Shown: positions 33,675-46,200 of the stretch, piece by piece
How positions within the stretch are numbered: position 1 is the stretch's first letter
Layout: each line of letters opens with the position of its first letter
DNA from: Antedon mediterranea
Taxonomy: Eukaryota; Echinodermata; Crinoidea; Comatulida; Antedonidae
DNA: 64,000 nucleotides
Direction: 5' to 3'
Assembly: GCF_964355755.1 (NCBI RefSeq)
Contig: NC_092671.1
Span: 4,227,001 to 4,291,000, forward strand
Notes under the pieces: generated by a model
Database searches by the model: none
Told to the model about the DNA's origin: nothing
What the model saw: only the letters and a program-made list of their open reading frames with translations
Program-made: the position numbers and the translations under genes

Positions 33675-36600
33675 TCACAGAGCTGTTTCCACATTTTCTA
33701 AATTTCTTGAATTCCTGACAGGTAATTCTCGTGAATGACTTGCTGGAGACAGACGAGGCTTCCTATCACTCCCTGTACTATTATCGGAGTTCAGGCTAGG
33801 ATTTGATTTATTTAGACTCCCTTTTGAACCATTTTCCCCCGAATCTTTTAAATTGGAATTTAATTTTGACTTGTTTATTGATGGTAACTCGATAAAATCA
33901 ACAGTTTGGTTACCAGACTGATCAATGATTTGGACCTCAACTTTGTTATCTACCTGCTGCGTGGGTGCTTCATCCTCTACACCATTTGACCCTTCAACTT
34001 GATCTGTATTGTTGTGAGAAACGTGGACACTTTCAACAGTAACTGTCACTGTTGTTTCTGTAGAAAGATTAAAAAAAAATTAATATTTTTTAATCTTGGT
34101 TGTGATGGAATTTTCTCATCTTTACCGATTTAAAATTAATTAATATATTTTCAGTACATCGTCGGGCAGGCATAATTTCATTTATGCCTGTAATTTTAGA
34201 ATATTTTGGCACATATGGCGTTTCATACGTATATTACTTGAGCTCATTTTATTTTCCAGACAAAAATCAGAACGCTGATAGACTAACATAAAAAAGACAA
34301 ATTTGGTGCTTGAAAACAGAGAGTACACAGTAAGAAAGACTTGATGCAATATATACAATTCTGCTAAGCCTCACACCTTGGCTTGCGTTCAGTTACCGGT
34401 CAAAGGTCAGAACTAACAGACGACATGCACAGGCATCACTTAGTAACACAATATAATTAGACAACTTGATAATAACTTCTGAACACGTGAGAATAGGGAA
34501 AGAGAACAGAGATAAACACAAAACATAACCTGTGTTTCCACCCCAAACAAATAAGGTAATAAGTTCCTAAAAACCTTATTTGTGACATCACATGAAATAA
34601 TACAATGCATATCAAATATAAAAATAAAATATATTCATGCAATAAAATGAGAGCAACGGAATACTGAGAGTGAGAAGCAGACAATCCTGTGAAATGAGCA
34701 CTCAAAGGGGTTGCCAAGTTAACAAACATTTTACATCCAATTTAACACCAAGTCTATTTAAAAATATAATTAAAAAAGCAATCCCAGCCAACACAATTAA
34801 ATAAATAATGTATAGTAAATGATTGACACATGTTAAATATCTCAGAAAATGTCTTGATATGGTAATATTGAGTTGAATAAACCTACCATCTGCAACAGGT
34901 TTGGCTAAAGGAAAATAAAATAATTATATTGACTTTATTTCTTAAAAATAATTTATCACAATCATGACAATCAATGTTACAATGACTGTAGATGTGACTT
35001 CAATATTTTATCACAATATTGGCATTTTCAATAATAAATATTTACTTAAGACAAATTTTAAGACATTACTAAAACGGTTTGATAAATTTGCTTAAGCTAA
35101 ACTACACTATCAAACAAGTTTGACAAAAAAAAAAGTTATGTGCCCAAATATAGCAGTGATATGCTCAAATAAGGCAGTAATATGACATCATCGTCTCCAT
35201 ATATGGGCACATCACATTTATTTTTTTAATGTAAAGTTTAAAGATGTATTGTCCCTTGAAACACAAAAAATGAAAAAAAAAATATTCTAAATTTAAATTG
35301 GCCATATCAAAAATTCGAGCCAAAAACAACAAGTTTACATAATTAACAGGTAAATTAATTAGATTACATTTCGTCTGGGAAATCGTCACAAGCGAAAGTA
35401 AACAAAGATTTCAAACCATGAGTATGCATTATGCATGATGCTCATTAGGATTGTTTACAACTCGTCACGGTTGAGAAGGTGTTTTCACACAGATCGTGAG
35501 GAAGTTTTATGATTATGCATACAGAGTAGCCAAACAAGCGCGTTTGCATTATGAGATATGTTTTGATTGAAAACTTTGACTGGAAGTCAAAGTTTTTTTT
35601 GAACAAAAAAACATCTGTATTTCGGTAAAATTTTTTTTTTTCGACTCATTTTTGGTGAAAGTTAATAACTATTTATGATACTTCAAAATAACCCACTTTT
35701 TTTCGAAATAAAAAAAAAAAAAATTTTTTTGGAATTAGTCAAAGGGACAATACATCTTTAATAGTGTAGATAGAGCTTAATAAATATGAAAAACAGCCTC
35801 ACCTTTTCTACGACTGGCTTTGAAAGACGCAGTTGTAATAGCACTCCGCCTTACTTTTGGCGATACTGGGTTCACTGCTACATCAATACCTATTGGTCCA
35901 TCGCTTGGTACTCCAGAGGGATTACTAGTTAGTGAGTTCTTGATAGCATTGGCCATCTAAGTATTTAGACAAAATATGTACACACTTTAAATTCAAAGTC
36001 TTAAGCTCTGTTTACACTATCAAACTTTATGCGACAAAAAAATGTGATGTGCCCATATATGGACATGATGATGTCATATCACTTACTACCATATTTGGTA
36101 GTTGAACATTTTTCAAACTAGTTTGATAGTGTATTAAGAGCTTCACAGGATTTTTAATTTCTCAAAAATCATTTACATAAGGTCTAGCTAAATCATTAAA
36201 AAAAATAATATTAATCGAAAAATATTTTTAAAAATGATTACACAAAATGAGAAAATAAATACAAACCAACATAACATCTGGGTAAAGTTCGTAGTTTGCC
36301 CTGAACAACGCATCATCGAGGGCAGTCTTACTAAGGTCAGAAAAACCATTGAACCTAAAATAACGAATGTTTCATTAGTATTCTAAAATTACGACACATT
36401 TGGCGCTCCATACATGCCTCCTGTGTACAGTATAATATTTTGAATGGCTCACCATGGAGGAAATATACTGTATATTCCTCCATGGGCTCACATACATTGT
36501 GTTATTCAAAGTTATACAATACTAATGATAGATTTACTGTATACATTTTTATATTATTATATTATATATTTTTCTTCTCATGAATATCAAAATAATTTAA

Positions 36601-38593
36601 TATTGACTTACATACAAAAATATACAGCAGTTAACATTTCTACCATAAACAGCGAACTGAGCTGTATTCTATTTGGCGACTTCTCTAATTTCAGTTCCAA
36701 GTTACCATTTTTCTTGGAAGACTTCTCTGAAAATCCTGTTGTACACACTCTATTTAGCAAGAATAATATAATTCACTTAAGTTGTCCCTTTAAAAAGGTT
36801 CTTTTGAAATTATTTACACTTTAAAAATGAATACAGTACCTTGAGCACATAGTGCAACATGCCTTCAGTGAGCTAGAGAACATCAACCCAATGCTAGCAT
36901 TGTACTCAGTTAAAACAAACGTCAACATATCCAACCTACAAATAAAACAAATGTTGATTTGACTACTGTATATCTACAGTATATTATAAAAGAGAATTTA
37001 TATGTGCATATACAGCTAAACCAAGTTGAAACACTGGTTCTCGTCAGATCACCAAAGTTAAGCAATATTGGGCCCGGTTAGAGCTTGGATGAGAGACCAT
37101 CTGAGAATATCGGGTGCTGTATATATGGAGCTGGGGTCCTGTTAGGCATTTGAAATCAGCACTGCTGACTTCTATAGCAGCCCCTGCCAAAGGTGCTTTA
37201 AACAGTCCTGGCTATAGTTTTATCCATGCAAGATTATTGACATTGTAGTTCGCAACAGATATCAGCCTTAATAATATTAACTATTTTACAAAGATGTACC
37301 GTTTTTGTGAATCAACTGCTTCTATTTGCGGATAAGGACCCTGTGTTACTGTACGATGATCAGAGCGTTGATAAGATAATAAACTTTCTGTTAAAGCCAT
37401 TTGGTGCATTGGCTGAAAGACAAAGGAGACACATAAGTAATAGTCACCTCTCATACAAATAGATTCTGTAATAGTTTTTACCCCTTTTCCATTAGAGCAC
37501 CGAGTATAAAGCTCTGTCTACACTATCAAACTTTATGTGACAACAAAATGTGATGTGCCCATATATGGACGTGATGATGTCATATCACTACTACATTTTG
37601 GCATATCACTACCATATTTGGTTACAATACACTTTTTTGTCAAACTAGATTGATAGTGTAGACAGAGCTTAGGAGAATGATGTGACCTTTTTTTGTCATT
37701 TGGATTTGCACTGTTTTTCTGTATTGTGATGTGTATTTTCTATGTATATTTTTGATAACAAATGGAAATGAAATTTCAGTATGAAATGATCGTAGCATTA
37801 TACTTTGATATAATGAAATGTAAAAAGTTAACTTACTTCGTGATAGACAGAGGGTTTAGACAGGGTTGGTATTGTGTATGAATAGACACGCGCATCACCA
37901 GAGTTATTAACAACCTCCTGCAAAGATAAAAAAATTATAAATTTCTCAGATAATATTTTATTTATCTTAATATTTCCTCAATTTCATTTAATAGGAATAC
38001 ACATTATAGGTTTATCACACACAGTAACAATGTTTAAGCTTACCATATTGTATATACCTAACAGCAAAGTCTCAATCCGACCAGAATTCTGATGAAAAAT
38101 TATGTTTTGGATTAGATATTTTTATGTGTAAAAAAATAGACACTATATAATAATTTGTTACAGTTCATTGTCTCATAGTCACTTAATGTGCATAGATAAT
38201 TAATTTTATACATTGATAAATAGTAGAATTAAATAACTACCTTGTGTGTTGCATTGGCCCAAAGATACTGCCAAACCAATGTGGGGACAAACTGAAGGCA
38301 GAACATTCGCAGTTCTGGCTCTCCAGAACGATAAAATTCATACAACTGGCTACACACTGGATCAAATAACTGAAATATTAAGACAGAGTTTGTTCAACTA
38401 AATTTTAAGTATATCTCATAGATACTGTTGTAGAAGCAATCAGTTGTAACATTATACATCAAAAACAACTTTTATAAGAGTTGATAATTACCTCACTTGA
38501 TTGGTCAGAAAGTATAGCGGAAAGACTCTCAACAATTTGTTCATTTTTCATCAGTTTAGCAGCATAATGAGAAATATCAGCTGATGTAAGTGA
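33675..38593 (-). CDS. HYCC: Hyccin (FAM126 family), PI4KA-complex subunit, start exon not found
   Basis: Hyccins join TTC7 and EFR3 to hold phosphatidylinositol 4-kinase PI4KA at the plasma membrane. Exons: 38492-38593, 38241-38369, 38044-38088, 37837-37917, 37300-37412, 36840-36935, 36612-36749, 36267-36354, 35803-35956, 34887-34904, 33675-34057. They give 448 residues, all in frame. Hallmarks in order: CSQLYEFYRSGEPEL, IETLLLGIYN, TIPTLSKPSVYHE, MALTESLLS, LDMLTFVLTEYNASI, MVEMLTAVYF, ALDDALFRANYELYP, MANAIKNSL. After these comes a long Ser/Asn-rich tail with no folded domain, ending NLENVETAL. The conserved region corresponds to vertebrate hyccin from about residue 20, so the missing N-terminal exon should encode roughly 15-20 residues. 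A Met in the first visible exon (KLMKNEQ) is an alternative start. Vertebrates have two paralogues (FAM126A/B); this invertebrate-type gene is probably the single ancestral form. Confidence 0.93.
34887..34904 (-). CDS. HYCC: 18-base micro-exon of hyccin
   Basis: The exon is bounded by acceptor TTTAG and donor GTAGGT and adds AKPVAD between the SRRK end of the previous exon and the ETTVTV start of the last one. Phases are 1 on both sides, so the exon can be skipped without changing the frame. Direct joining of the neighbours (G + AA makes Glu) is also in frame. It falls at the border between the folded domain and the disordered tail, so it may be alternatively spliced. Confidence 0.75.
35096..35776. 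mobile_element. Fold-back element family A interrupted by a TTAA element
   Basis: The left part (35096-35237) has GCTAAACTACACTATCAAAC and the family body. The right end (ATAGTGTAGATAGAGC, 35761-35776) resumes after the inserted element. Removing 35242-35761 leaves a continuous family A copy with one TTAA. It lies in a hyccin intron. Confidence 0.9.
35238..35761. mobile_element. TTAA-flanked element nested in a family A copy
   Basis: A 516-base element (35242-35757) flanked by TTAA on both sides (35238-35241, 35758-35761). Its ends AGATGTATTGTCCCTT and AAGGGACAATACATCT are exact inverted repeats of 16 bases. The inside is AT-rich with homopolymer runs and has no ORF. It is inferred to be a non-autonomous piggyBac-type element, clearly younger than the family A copy it interrupts. 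Confidence 0.92.
36005..36141. mobile_element. Fold-back element family A
   Basis: Left end TTAA then GCTCTGTTTACACTATCAAA; right end TTTGATAGTGTATTAAGAGC. Body TGTGATGTGCCCATATATGG. It lies in the hyccin intron next to the exon at 35803-35956. Confidence 0.92.
37014..37120 (+). repeat. 5S rRNA-like sequence (pseudogene or 5S-derived SINE head)
   Basis: The segment follows animal 5S rRNA along most of its length: ACTGGTTCTCGTCAGATCAC, AAGTTAAGCAATATTGGGCC, CGGTTAGAGCTTGGATGAGA, GACCATCTGAGAATATCGGG, TGCTGT. These include the internal promoter region of 5S genes. Several substitutions and a diverged 5' end show it is not a working gene. It is followed by a 95-base tail (GAAATCAGCACTGCTGACTT...GGTGCTTTAAACAG), the layout of 5S-derived SINEs. 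It lies antisense in a hyccin intron. Confidence 0.85.
37511..37668. mobile_element. Fold-back element family A, best-preserved copy
   Basis: Terminal inverted repeats GCTCTGTCTACACTATCAAA and TTGATAGTGTAGACAGAGC. Body GTGATGTGCCCATATATGGA, then a TGATGTCATATCACTAC repeat and CTTTTTTGTCAAACTAG. It lies in a hyccin intron. Confidence 0.95.
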
Positions 38594-40272
38594 CTATGAA
38601 AAATAATTTAATAAATCTATTAATTATTTAGGAATTCTATCAAATTTTACTACTATAACCTATGATGGTTGTTTACAAAATTATTTTTGCTTTAAATACT
38701 GTTTCGTTGGCTGTAAAAGTTAACTTTAAATTGACTTCTTATATTTTATGAGGAAGAAAGGACAGAATTTGAGGCAAGGGTTTAGAAAAATAGAAAGAAA
38801 AAATGCAAATAGAAAAGTTAAATGGAAACCCTATGATGCCTTGCCTTATATTCTGTTAACCACTCCTGTACTAAACGTCTACTGTCCATTTTCTTGCAAA
38901 AATGCGTTGTCTGTTGTAAAAAATAAAGTAATTTTATATTTATTATTTAGGGCATATAGACTAGTTGGTTTATATTTGATAGTTTATCATTAGTTAATAG
39001 TTACTTATCGTTGCCCTACATGCTTTGTGCTGCAACACAAACAGTTCTCTTTAAAATGCTAATGTTATTATGCAAAATGGGCTCATTTGTCCACAAGTGG
39101 GCACACTATGTATAGGAACACGGTAAGAAGGCGCGAGTCGATCAAGCTAGTAGTAGTAGTGTAGTAGGCCTAAAGGTCAAAGGCGTGAACACCATACTCC
39201 ACTAACAAGGCCTATTTTGTTATGTTAGTGCTAATGTAAGCATACAAAATAACTTTATTATTGTAATCATTCTATTCTAGGTAATTTATATTAATTATTA
39301 TAAATAAAAAGGTGAAATAACAACAAACGTAGGCCTACCGCAAAACCAACTCTTATCTTGTCATCGTTTGCGCCCTCCAAACAATAGATGGCGCCGTCTC
39401 CTTTAAAAAAAATGTTCGGTCTTGATTTTTACTCAAAGTTCCTATAATAGAATTCTGTACTAAATTCGGTATAAAACAGCAGATCTTATGCCATTTTGAT
39501 ATTTTAGCTCACATAATAGAAATTATTAAAAACCATTTCAGACTCTAAACAAGTGTAGCGGTACATGTAATCATAGAGATTATAGTAACTAACAATTATA
39601 GTTCGCTATAATATAATAGACAATATTGGTATATTTATTGTTTTATTTGTAACATACATAAACAACAGAATTACAAAAATGAATACAGGTAATTCACAAA
39701 TCTCATCTTTATTAAGAATTTTCATATGATTACGAAGCATGATATAAAAGATGTTTTTGTTAAATTGCACAAAGATTTTTATGACCAAATATATTGGTAC
39801 AAATGACTTTGATAAAAGTTTTTCAGATTTATACAATACTGTTTATATCCATACACAATAAAAAAGGAATATCTTTTATAACAAGGTAGGCCTACACTCA
39901 ACTAACACAGTATAAAAAGACATATACAGTATTTACAAAGTTCTCTGTATTCTCAGTATGTTATATCTCCACTAATTTTAATAATCTAGACACATTTTTT
40001 TTAACACAGTGACGGAACTAGACTAGGAAGTACCACTCGCCCTTCTCCCATCCAACTCCTATCTGAATTTTACCATGATGTAATAAAATGATACAGGGTG
40101 TGTGCAGATGATGGTAGCATACTATCCTAAATATGATTGGTCAATCTCCGAGTCTCTGTTGTTGGAAGCAGCTGTGTGACATGAAAGCTTGACCTTTACG
40201 GAGATGAAGGTTGTTGTCTGAACTGTGTGCAATTCTGTCTAGTAGACAGCAAGTCATAGGTTACTCTCCGCA
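38594..40272. other. Hyccin 5' flank and LIG4 downstream region
   Basis: The missing hyccin start exon and promoter should be here but could not be identified. A minus-strand GCG|GTAGGC at about 39340 could be the donor of a noncoding first exon. No protein-coding exon was recognised. A fragment of the GCCATTTT...TCACATAATAG dispersed repeat lies near 39488. Confidence 0.5.
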
Positions 40273-40278
40273 TTTATT
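40273..40278 (-). promoter_or_regulatory. LIG4: LIG4 poly(A) signal AATAAA
   Basis: Minus-strand AATAAA, 62 bases after the LIG4 TGA stop. Confidence 0.65.
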
Positions 40279-40340
40279 TACTGTTTGTCAAAACGATGAG
40301 AATTTATAAACAATCGACAAACTCTTTGGTTCTTTGGTTT

Positions 40341-43262
40341 TCATTCTGGAGTATCTGGTTCGTAGTCTCGTTCTCGTTTTAATCGCTTTTCTTGTAAGCA
40401 TGCCTCAACCCAATCTGTTGAAACCAAGTGGCGCTTTTTCTGCAGGTCATGGTTCAAATTTCGACAACTTTTCAGTCTTGTCAGGTCACTGAAACAAATA
40501 AAAATATTTATTATTTTATAGAATAATAATTTATATAACATTTAAAAACTGACATGGTAAAGTTAAAAGTATAGTAAATTTAAAAAAAAAACAATGTTAC
40601 TACAAAATTGAAATAAATTCAAGAAAAAGTTTACCACATTATTAAAATAATTAAGGAAATGTAAAAGGTTTAATTTAGTTTAAAAACATAATTTTAACAT
40701 TTTTTTGTGTAATACTGTAGTTTAAAAACTTACATTTTATCAAACACAATATGTGTAACTTCCTCATCAAGAACATCTGTAACAGTCGCTCCGTGGAATT
40801 TCATCTCCACAGCAACCAACTCCAGCATACTGTCTTTTATTTTCTATGTTAAAAATAAAATAAAATATTAATATTATTCAAAAGTGAAATACAATTAAAC
40901 TATTTACAACCAATTTATTATTTTAGAAAAAAACCAGAATGTTTAAAATATGCACTGGGCTTAGGATAAGAATGCAACAACATTAGTTTTCTCATTTTTT
41001 ATTATTAATTAACCCTTCAAGACACCTCCGAACTAACAAACATTTAAAATAAATCTTCTATGCAAAGCAACCTTGTGTGCCAATTACATTTTTTCAAAAC
41101 ATGTGTGAAATCTAACACAAGTAGCTTAGATCCTGGAGAGTGCTTCAAATGGTATCATGCATGGTGTTACTGAGCTACCTACAGTGGTTGGATCACTGAT
41201 CACAAGACTGTTGTCCATATAGACCCTACAAAGGCGGAACAAGCCAAGTGGAGATTCATCTGTAAAGTACTTATGCTCAATCTCAGCAATCTCTAACGCA
41301 CTCAGCTTACTACTATTGTTCTGTAAAATACAAACATCCACACGACTCTATTAAAATGTTAAACATTATTTTACATTAAAAATGTTCAATTTATCTCAAA
41401 ATTTCATTGAATACAGTAGAAGCTTTATAATAAGGCCAATAACGTCGTTTAATACGGATTTCCCTGAATAGACGTTGGCCATTGTGTTATAAAATTATAT
41501 TGCACTTCATTTGTTTTACAGGAAAGTTTCCCCTTAAGAGGGGTGTCCCAAATAAGGGGTTCTACTGAATTTGAATTTATAGGAAAGAGAAAGAGCAGCA
41601 GCAGGTCATAAACGCCTATGTTATAACATACCTTTTAATACTGCAAACAAAAATGCATTCAAATTACTACAGTACAAAGTTCTTTCAAACATGACATGGC
41701 AAGATTCCCACTGGTGACAGATAACAAAGATGCTGGTGTCATGGTAACCATTTAAACAACAATCTCACCTGTTTTTCAATGTTTTCAAATATTTCTTTGA
41801 GCTTCTCTATTGAAACATCTTCTGTATAGCTGTCACCATGGCGATCATATTGCAGATGAAATTCGGCAGCTGTCTCAGGAGATTTGTGTATCATGTGCTT
41901 TGGTAACCATGGTAACATACTTTTATTTTTCTAATAAGTAGGATAATTTAAAATTTAAACAAAATTACTGATGTTGTTTACTTTTTACGATTTTTAGTTA
42001 TAATGTTGTAATAAAAATAATAAACCTAAATCAAGAATAATTGGAAATTTCAGCAATCCACAATCAGAATGAAAGCACTGAAACTGAGTGAAGCATATTG
42101 GCACAGAGGGCGGTTGTTGATATTTTGGCCCATTTTGGAAAAATACAAAGTTATAATAATGAACCGATTTTCTTGAATTTCAAAAGGCATTTTCTGTAGG
42201 TATATATCTATTTACACTGAAAAATTCAGAATGATAACTTGAAAATTGTAAAATCGTTATCAAACAAACAAAGCAAGTACTATACTATACTTGGCAAAAT
42301 TATATTTTTTATACGTAATAACATAACATAAGTAACTAGAGGGTACTCCGAGAGTACAAACCTCCGCCTACTGTAAAATTCCCCAACATAAAATGCCCCC
42401 TGAATATTTTTTTTTTACATTTTTTTTTATTAGTTCTAAGTGTAAATATGTTAACTGCACACTACAAAGTTGTGGATGACAGTGTGGTGTAATGGTTATG
42501 TATTCAGCCTCTCACAGTTGAGATCGCTGGTTAAAGTCCCACTGAGGGGGTTTTTTTTTTTTTTATTATTTTTTTTTTTTATTTATTTTTTTTTTGTGGA
42601 CATTGATCTTTGACCCTGACACTTCAAAATTTAAATTTAATGTGTCATTGATCATTGTGGCTAAGTTTGGTGAGAATCGGATCAAAACTGTGGTCTCTAG
42701 GCAGTAAAATAGTTTTTTGTTAGTTGTGACCTTGACCTATGACCTTTTCCCCTCAAATTCGAACTCGTCCGAGCTTTTTGGGCATAGATCATTGTGTCCA
42801 AATTTGGTTAGAATCGGATAAAAACTGTGGCCTCCAGGCTGTTCACAGACACACACACAAACACACACACAAACATACAGGGGTGAAAACATAACCTCCT
42901 TGGCGGAGGTAATAAATGGAATTTAAACTTACAAGACTGTCAATTAACCAAGATGCATGTACAACATCATGCTCCCCAGAACTGTGAAATAAAGGAATAT
43001 ACATATAATTTATAATATTAATTTAATATCCTAAACAATTTAAAATGTTCATAAATTTCAATACTAACATTTTAAAAACTGACCTTATGACATTTTGAAC
43101 TTTGACATTGACCTTTTCAGCAACTACACAGTAGGTGTCCACACTTGGATTTTGAGTAATTGTACCTCCGTGTTCCACAACCTTCTTCTCAAGTTCAGTT
43201 TTAGGACAATCACTTGGACCATTAAAGATACAAAACTCAATGTCTTCAAACATTTCTGAAAT
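40341..43262 (-). CDS. LIG4: LIG4 exons 21-26: tandem BRCT domains and XRCC4-binding linker
   Basis: BRCT1 starts [12 protein letters not shown], has [19 protein letters not shown], and ends at the tryptophan motif [13 protein letters not shown]. The linker between the domains ([20 protein letters not shown], then [14 protein letters not shown]) corresponds to the XRCC4-interacting region. BRCT2 runs from [15 protein letters not shown] through [20 protein letters not shown] to the final [16 protein letters not shown]. The last residues are more acidic and differ from the vertebrate C-terminus. Confidence 0.93.
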
Positions 43263-46200
43263 CTGTAGGAAACAATTAGTACATCATACTACTTGGAAAA
43301 TCTATGTATTCCACACAAGTCTCAAGTCTCTCGATAATGGCGTTTAAAAAATATATATTTTGAGTAATAGTGCGCTAATTCTGCAACTTCTTTTGATTGA
43401 TTTGGATTACATACGATAGTGCATAAATTTACAATTGAAGACCTGCTACCCAATATTTCATTTTCCCAAGTTGGAACAACTGTTGACAATGCTATTATAC
43501 TATCACCGTCATCACATCAAAATCAACTTCACTTTTATTGCTCAAACATCATCATTACAACATCATTTATCCTCTATTTCCAATTATTATTCCTACTGCC
43601 ATCTGCCATCAAAATTACCAATTCAAACATAATTTACAAACCTGTTTAAGACTGGAAGTATCTGCAGCGCGGAATCTCGCTGCCACGCTAGCCTTCTGTT
43701 CAACTCTTGTTATTTTCCTCTTCTTTACTTGAGGTTGCTGGTCATCATCATCAACCACAACATGCCGTGAAGCTAACTTCCCATCAGCTAACTGCAAATA
43801 TTTAAATATTTAACCATAAGAAGTCAACTTTATACTAATAATATGACAGTTTAAAGCTCTGTCTATACTATCTAACTTTATGTGACCATAAAATATGATG
43901 TGATGATGATGTGATGATCACTACCATATTTGGGCATATCACTGCACATCACACTTTTTTTGTCAAACTAGTTTGATAAGTGTAGACAGAGCTTAAAACT
44001 GCCATTAAAGCCTACGAATTTCTTCTTTCTATCATAGTATTTGTATTTGTATAGATTAAATTTGAGACAATTTTTTCTTCTTGTTCGTTTGTACAGATGA
44101 GAACTTACAATTTGTTTGTGTTATGAATCTATATAAATACAAAAATTACAATCAAACACAATAGATTTATGATGATCCACTTAATCCTTATTCAGTACAC
44201 AGAATCAATTTTTACTGGGTTACTAAGAAAGTGTGTTAAAGTGTAATGTCTACTAAAAAGCTATGACTAAAGGTAGATAACGATATTAACAATTTTTAGT
44301 TAGTTAGTTGAATCTTTCTAAGGACGTAACTTACCTTCCTTAAATTACTCAGTTCTTCAGTAGTCATACACTGGTTCCAAGCTTTGTCATCTCGCAACTT
44401 CTCTACACGTGGAAACCGCAGCGTACAACCTGTTCTGTAACTAAAAAACCAATACAGAAACATTTAGGTACATTTAAAATGTGCATAGTAATATTGCCTA
44501 GCTATCTTTCACCTTACAAAGTAAAGAGAACTCCTACTCACTCTTTTGCATATGTGATCTCAGTAGCTTTAACTTGAACGATGACAGATTGTGATGGTTC
44601 AATCCATATCTCAGGTTTTTCCTGTAACAAATATTTATATTCTAATATCAATCATGAAAAAAATTACCATAAATTAGTTGTATGATAATTTGATTTGATG
44701 TATTTGTAGGGAACAACAAGTGATTAGCAGCCTAAAAACTGGGCTGAATTGCGCACAATTGTGAAGCACTTTCTTCTCCCCTAAGTGTTCCATATTTCTC
44801 TGTGCTTTTTACTGTTCAGTCAACAAGTTGTTTCCAAGCCAATTTGACTACTTTTTAAACAATTGAATAACTATTATGTGATATTAAAATGGCATATTCA
44901 ACAAAAAATTGAATATATCTTTAATGTAAAATTGTCATGAGTAAATAACAATAATGGATAATTTACATTTGTCAACAATAGATGGTGTGGGCATTTGTCT
45001 TTCTCTAGTGCTTTCCAGTGGGGTAACAGCTTCACATTCAGATCATAGAGTTCTTGGTACGTATATCCTGATCCAACCTAAAATTCAAAGAAATCAAAAT
45101 TATTCACCATCATATTTTCCATATTACAAAAGGTTACTGATATTATTTTAGGCAAATTGCTATTTCCTTCTCGAAAATGGCAACTGGGACTCTGCTCACA
45201 AGACAAACATATACACAAGATGCTTTGGGAGTGGAGTATACCAAGGAGTGGAGTTGCTTTTTAGTCATGAGAACAAATCATAACTGGATTTAAACCCATC
45301 ACCCTGGGATTGGTAGCCAAGCATCTTAAACACCAAAATTTAAAAAGAACAACTGTGAATTACCTTACAGAAAGACTTAAAATACTTTGGTTCATCTCCT
45401 TCGTTTGAGGGCGGTACAGCAACACCGAGGAGAAAGTGAGAAATCACTTTAGATCGTTTCTGAGTAAGAAAGAAAAGGGTAAGTACCCTTATACATAAAA
45501 TCGTTCTAAAAAAATACTGTTTTGCCATTTATAAAAGGCAATACAAAATTATCAAATGCCTATCATGTGTTTGGAAAGAGAAACAGACAGCTCTATCTAC
45601 ACTATCAAACTATTTTGACAAAAAATTGTGATGTGCCCAAATATGGTAGTGATATGCCCAAATAGTGATATGTCCATATATGAGAACATCATATTTTTTT
45701 GTCACATAAAGTTTGATAGTGTAGGCAGAGCTTTAAAAATGTGCTGAACTTGAATCATGTCCCATTTATTTTTTGAATTTTAAATATGCTGGGCCCTCTT
45801 GAATTTGCATATGCATTCACAAAGATTCTCTGAGGTAAGATAACTAGTAACCTTTGACATACCCCTTTTCCAAAGTAACCTCCAATTATAAGGAGGTCCA
45901 ACTCATCCATCATGTTGTCCATATATTCAGGTTTAATTTTAAGCCATCCACTTCCTGGAGAAGAAACGGTAACAGTTGGTGTAACATTTTGAAAAATTAT
46001 GATCTTGAAAGACAAAAGAATAATTTATGAGGCACTTTTTAACACAGTCTTACAGTAATTAAAAAGAAGTAGAAGAATGAAAAAGGTGATCTTTGAGAGC
46101 AGATTTAAAGGTAAGAAAACCTTTAGCCTAGGCATATGTAGACCTAAAGTGGTAGCCAAGACCACAATAGCTACATAAAATATATCTGCCTCAACAACAA

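Noticed and set aside
36444..36824. 126-codon plus-strand ORF, one of the longest uninterrupted ORFs
   Set aside because: It is the antisense shadow of the hyccin exon at 36612-36749, which has proper splice sites and a clear family match. The ORF has no conserved motif.
38748..38993. 81-codon plus-strand ORF upstream of hyccin, considered as a separate gene or the missing start exon
   Set aside because: Wrong strand for hyccin, no family resemblance, and ends in chance-like hydrophobic sequence.
42476..42550. Functional tRNA gene
   Set aside because: The A and B boxes are present but the stems do not pair, and the sequence is embedded in a larger repeat.
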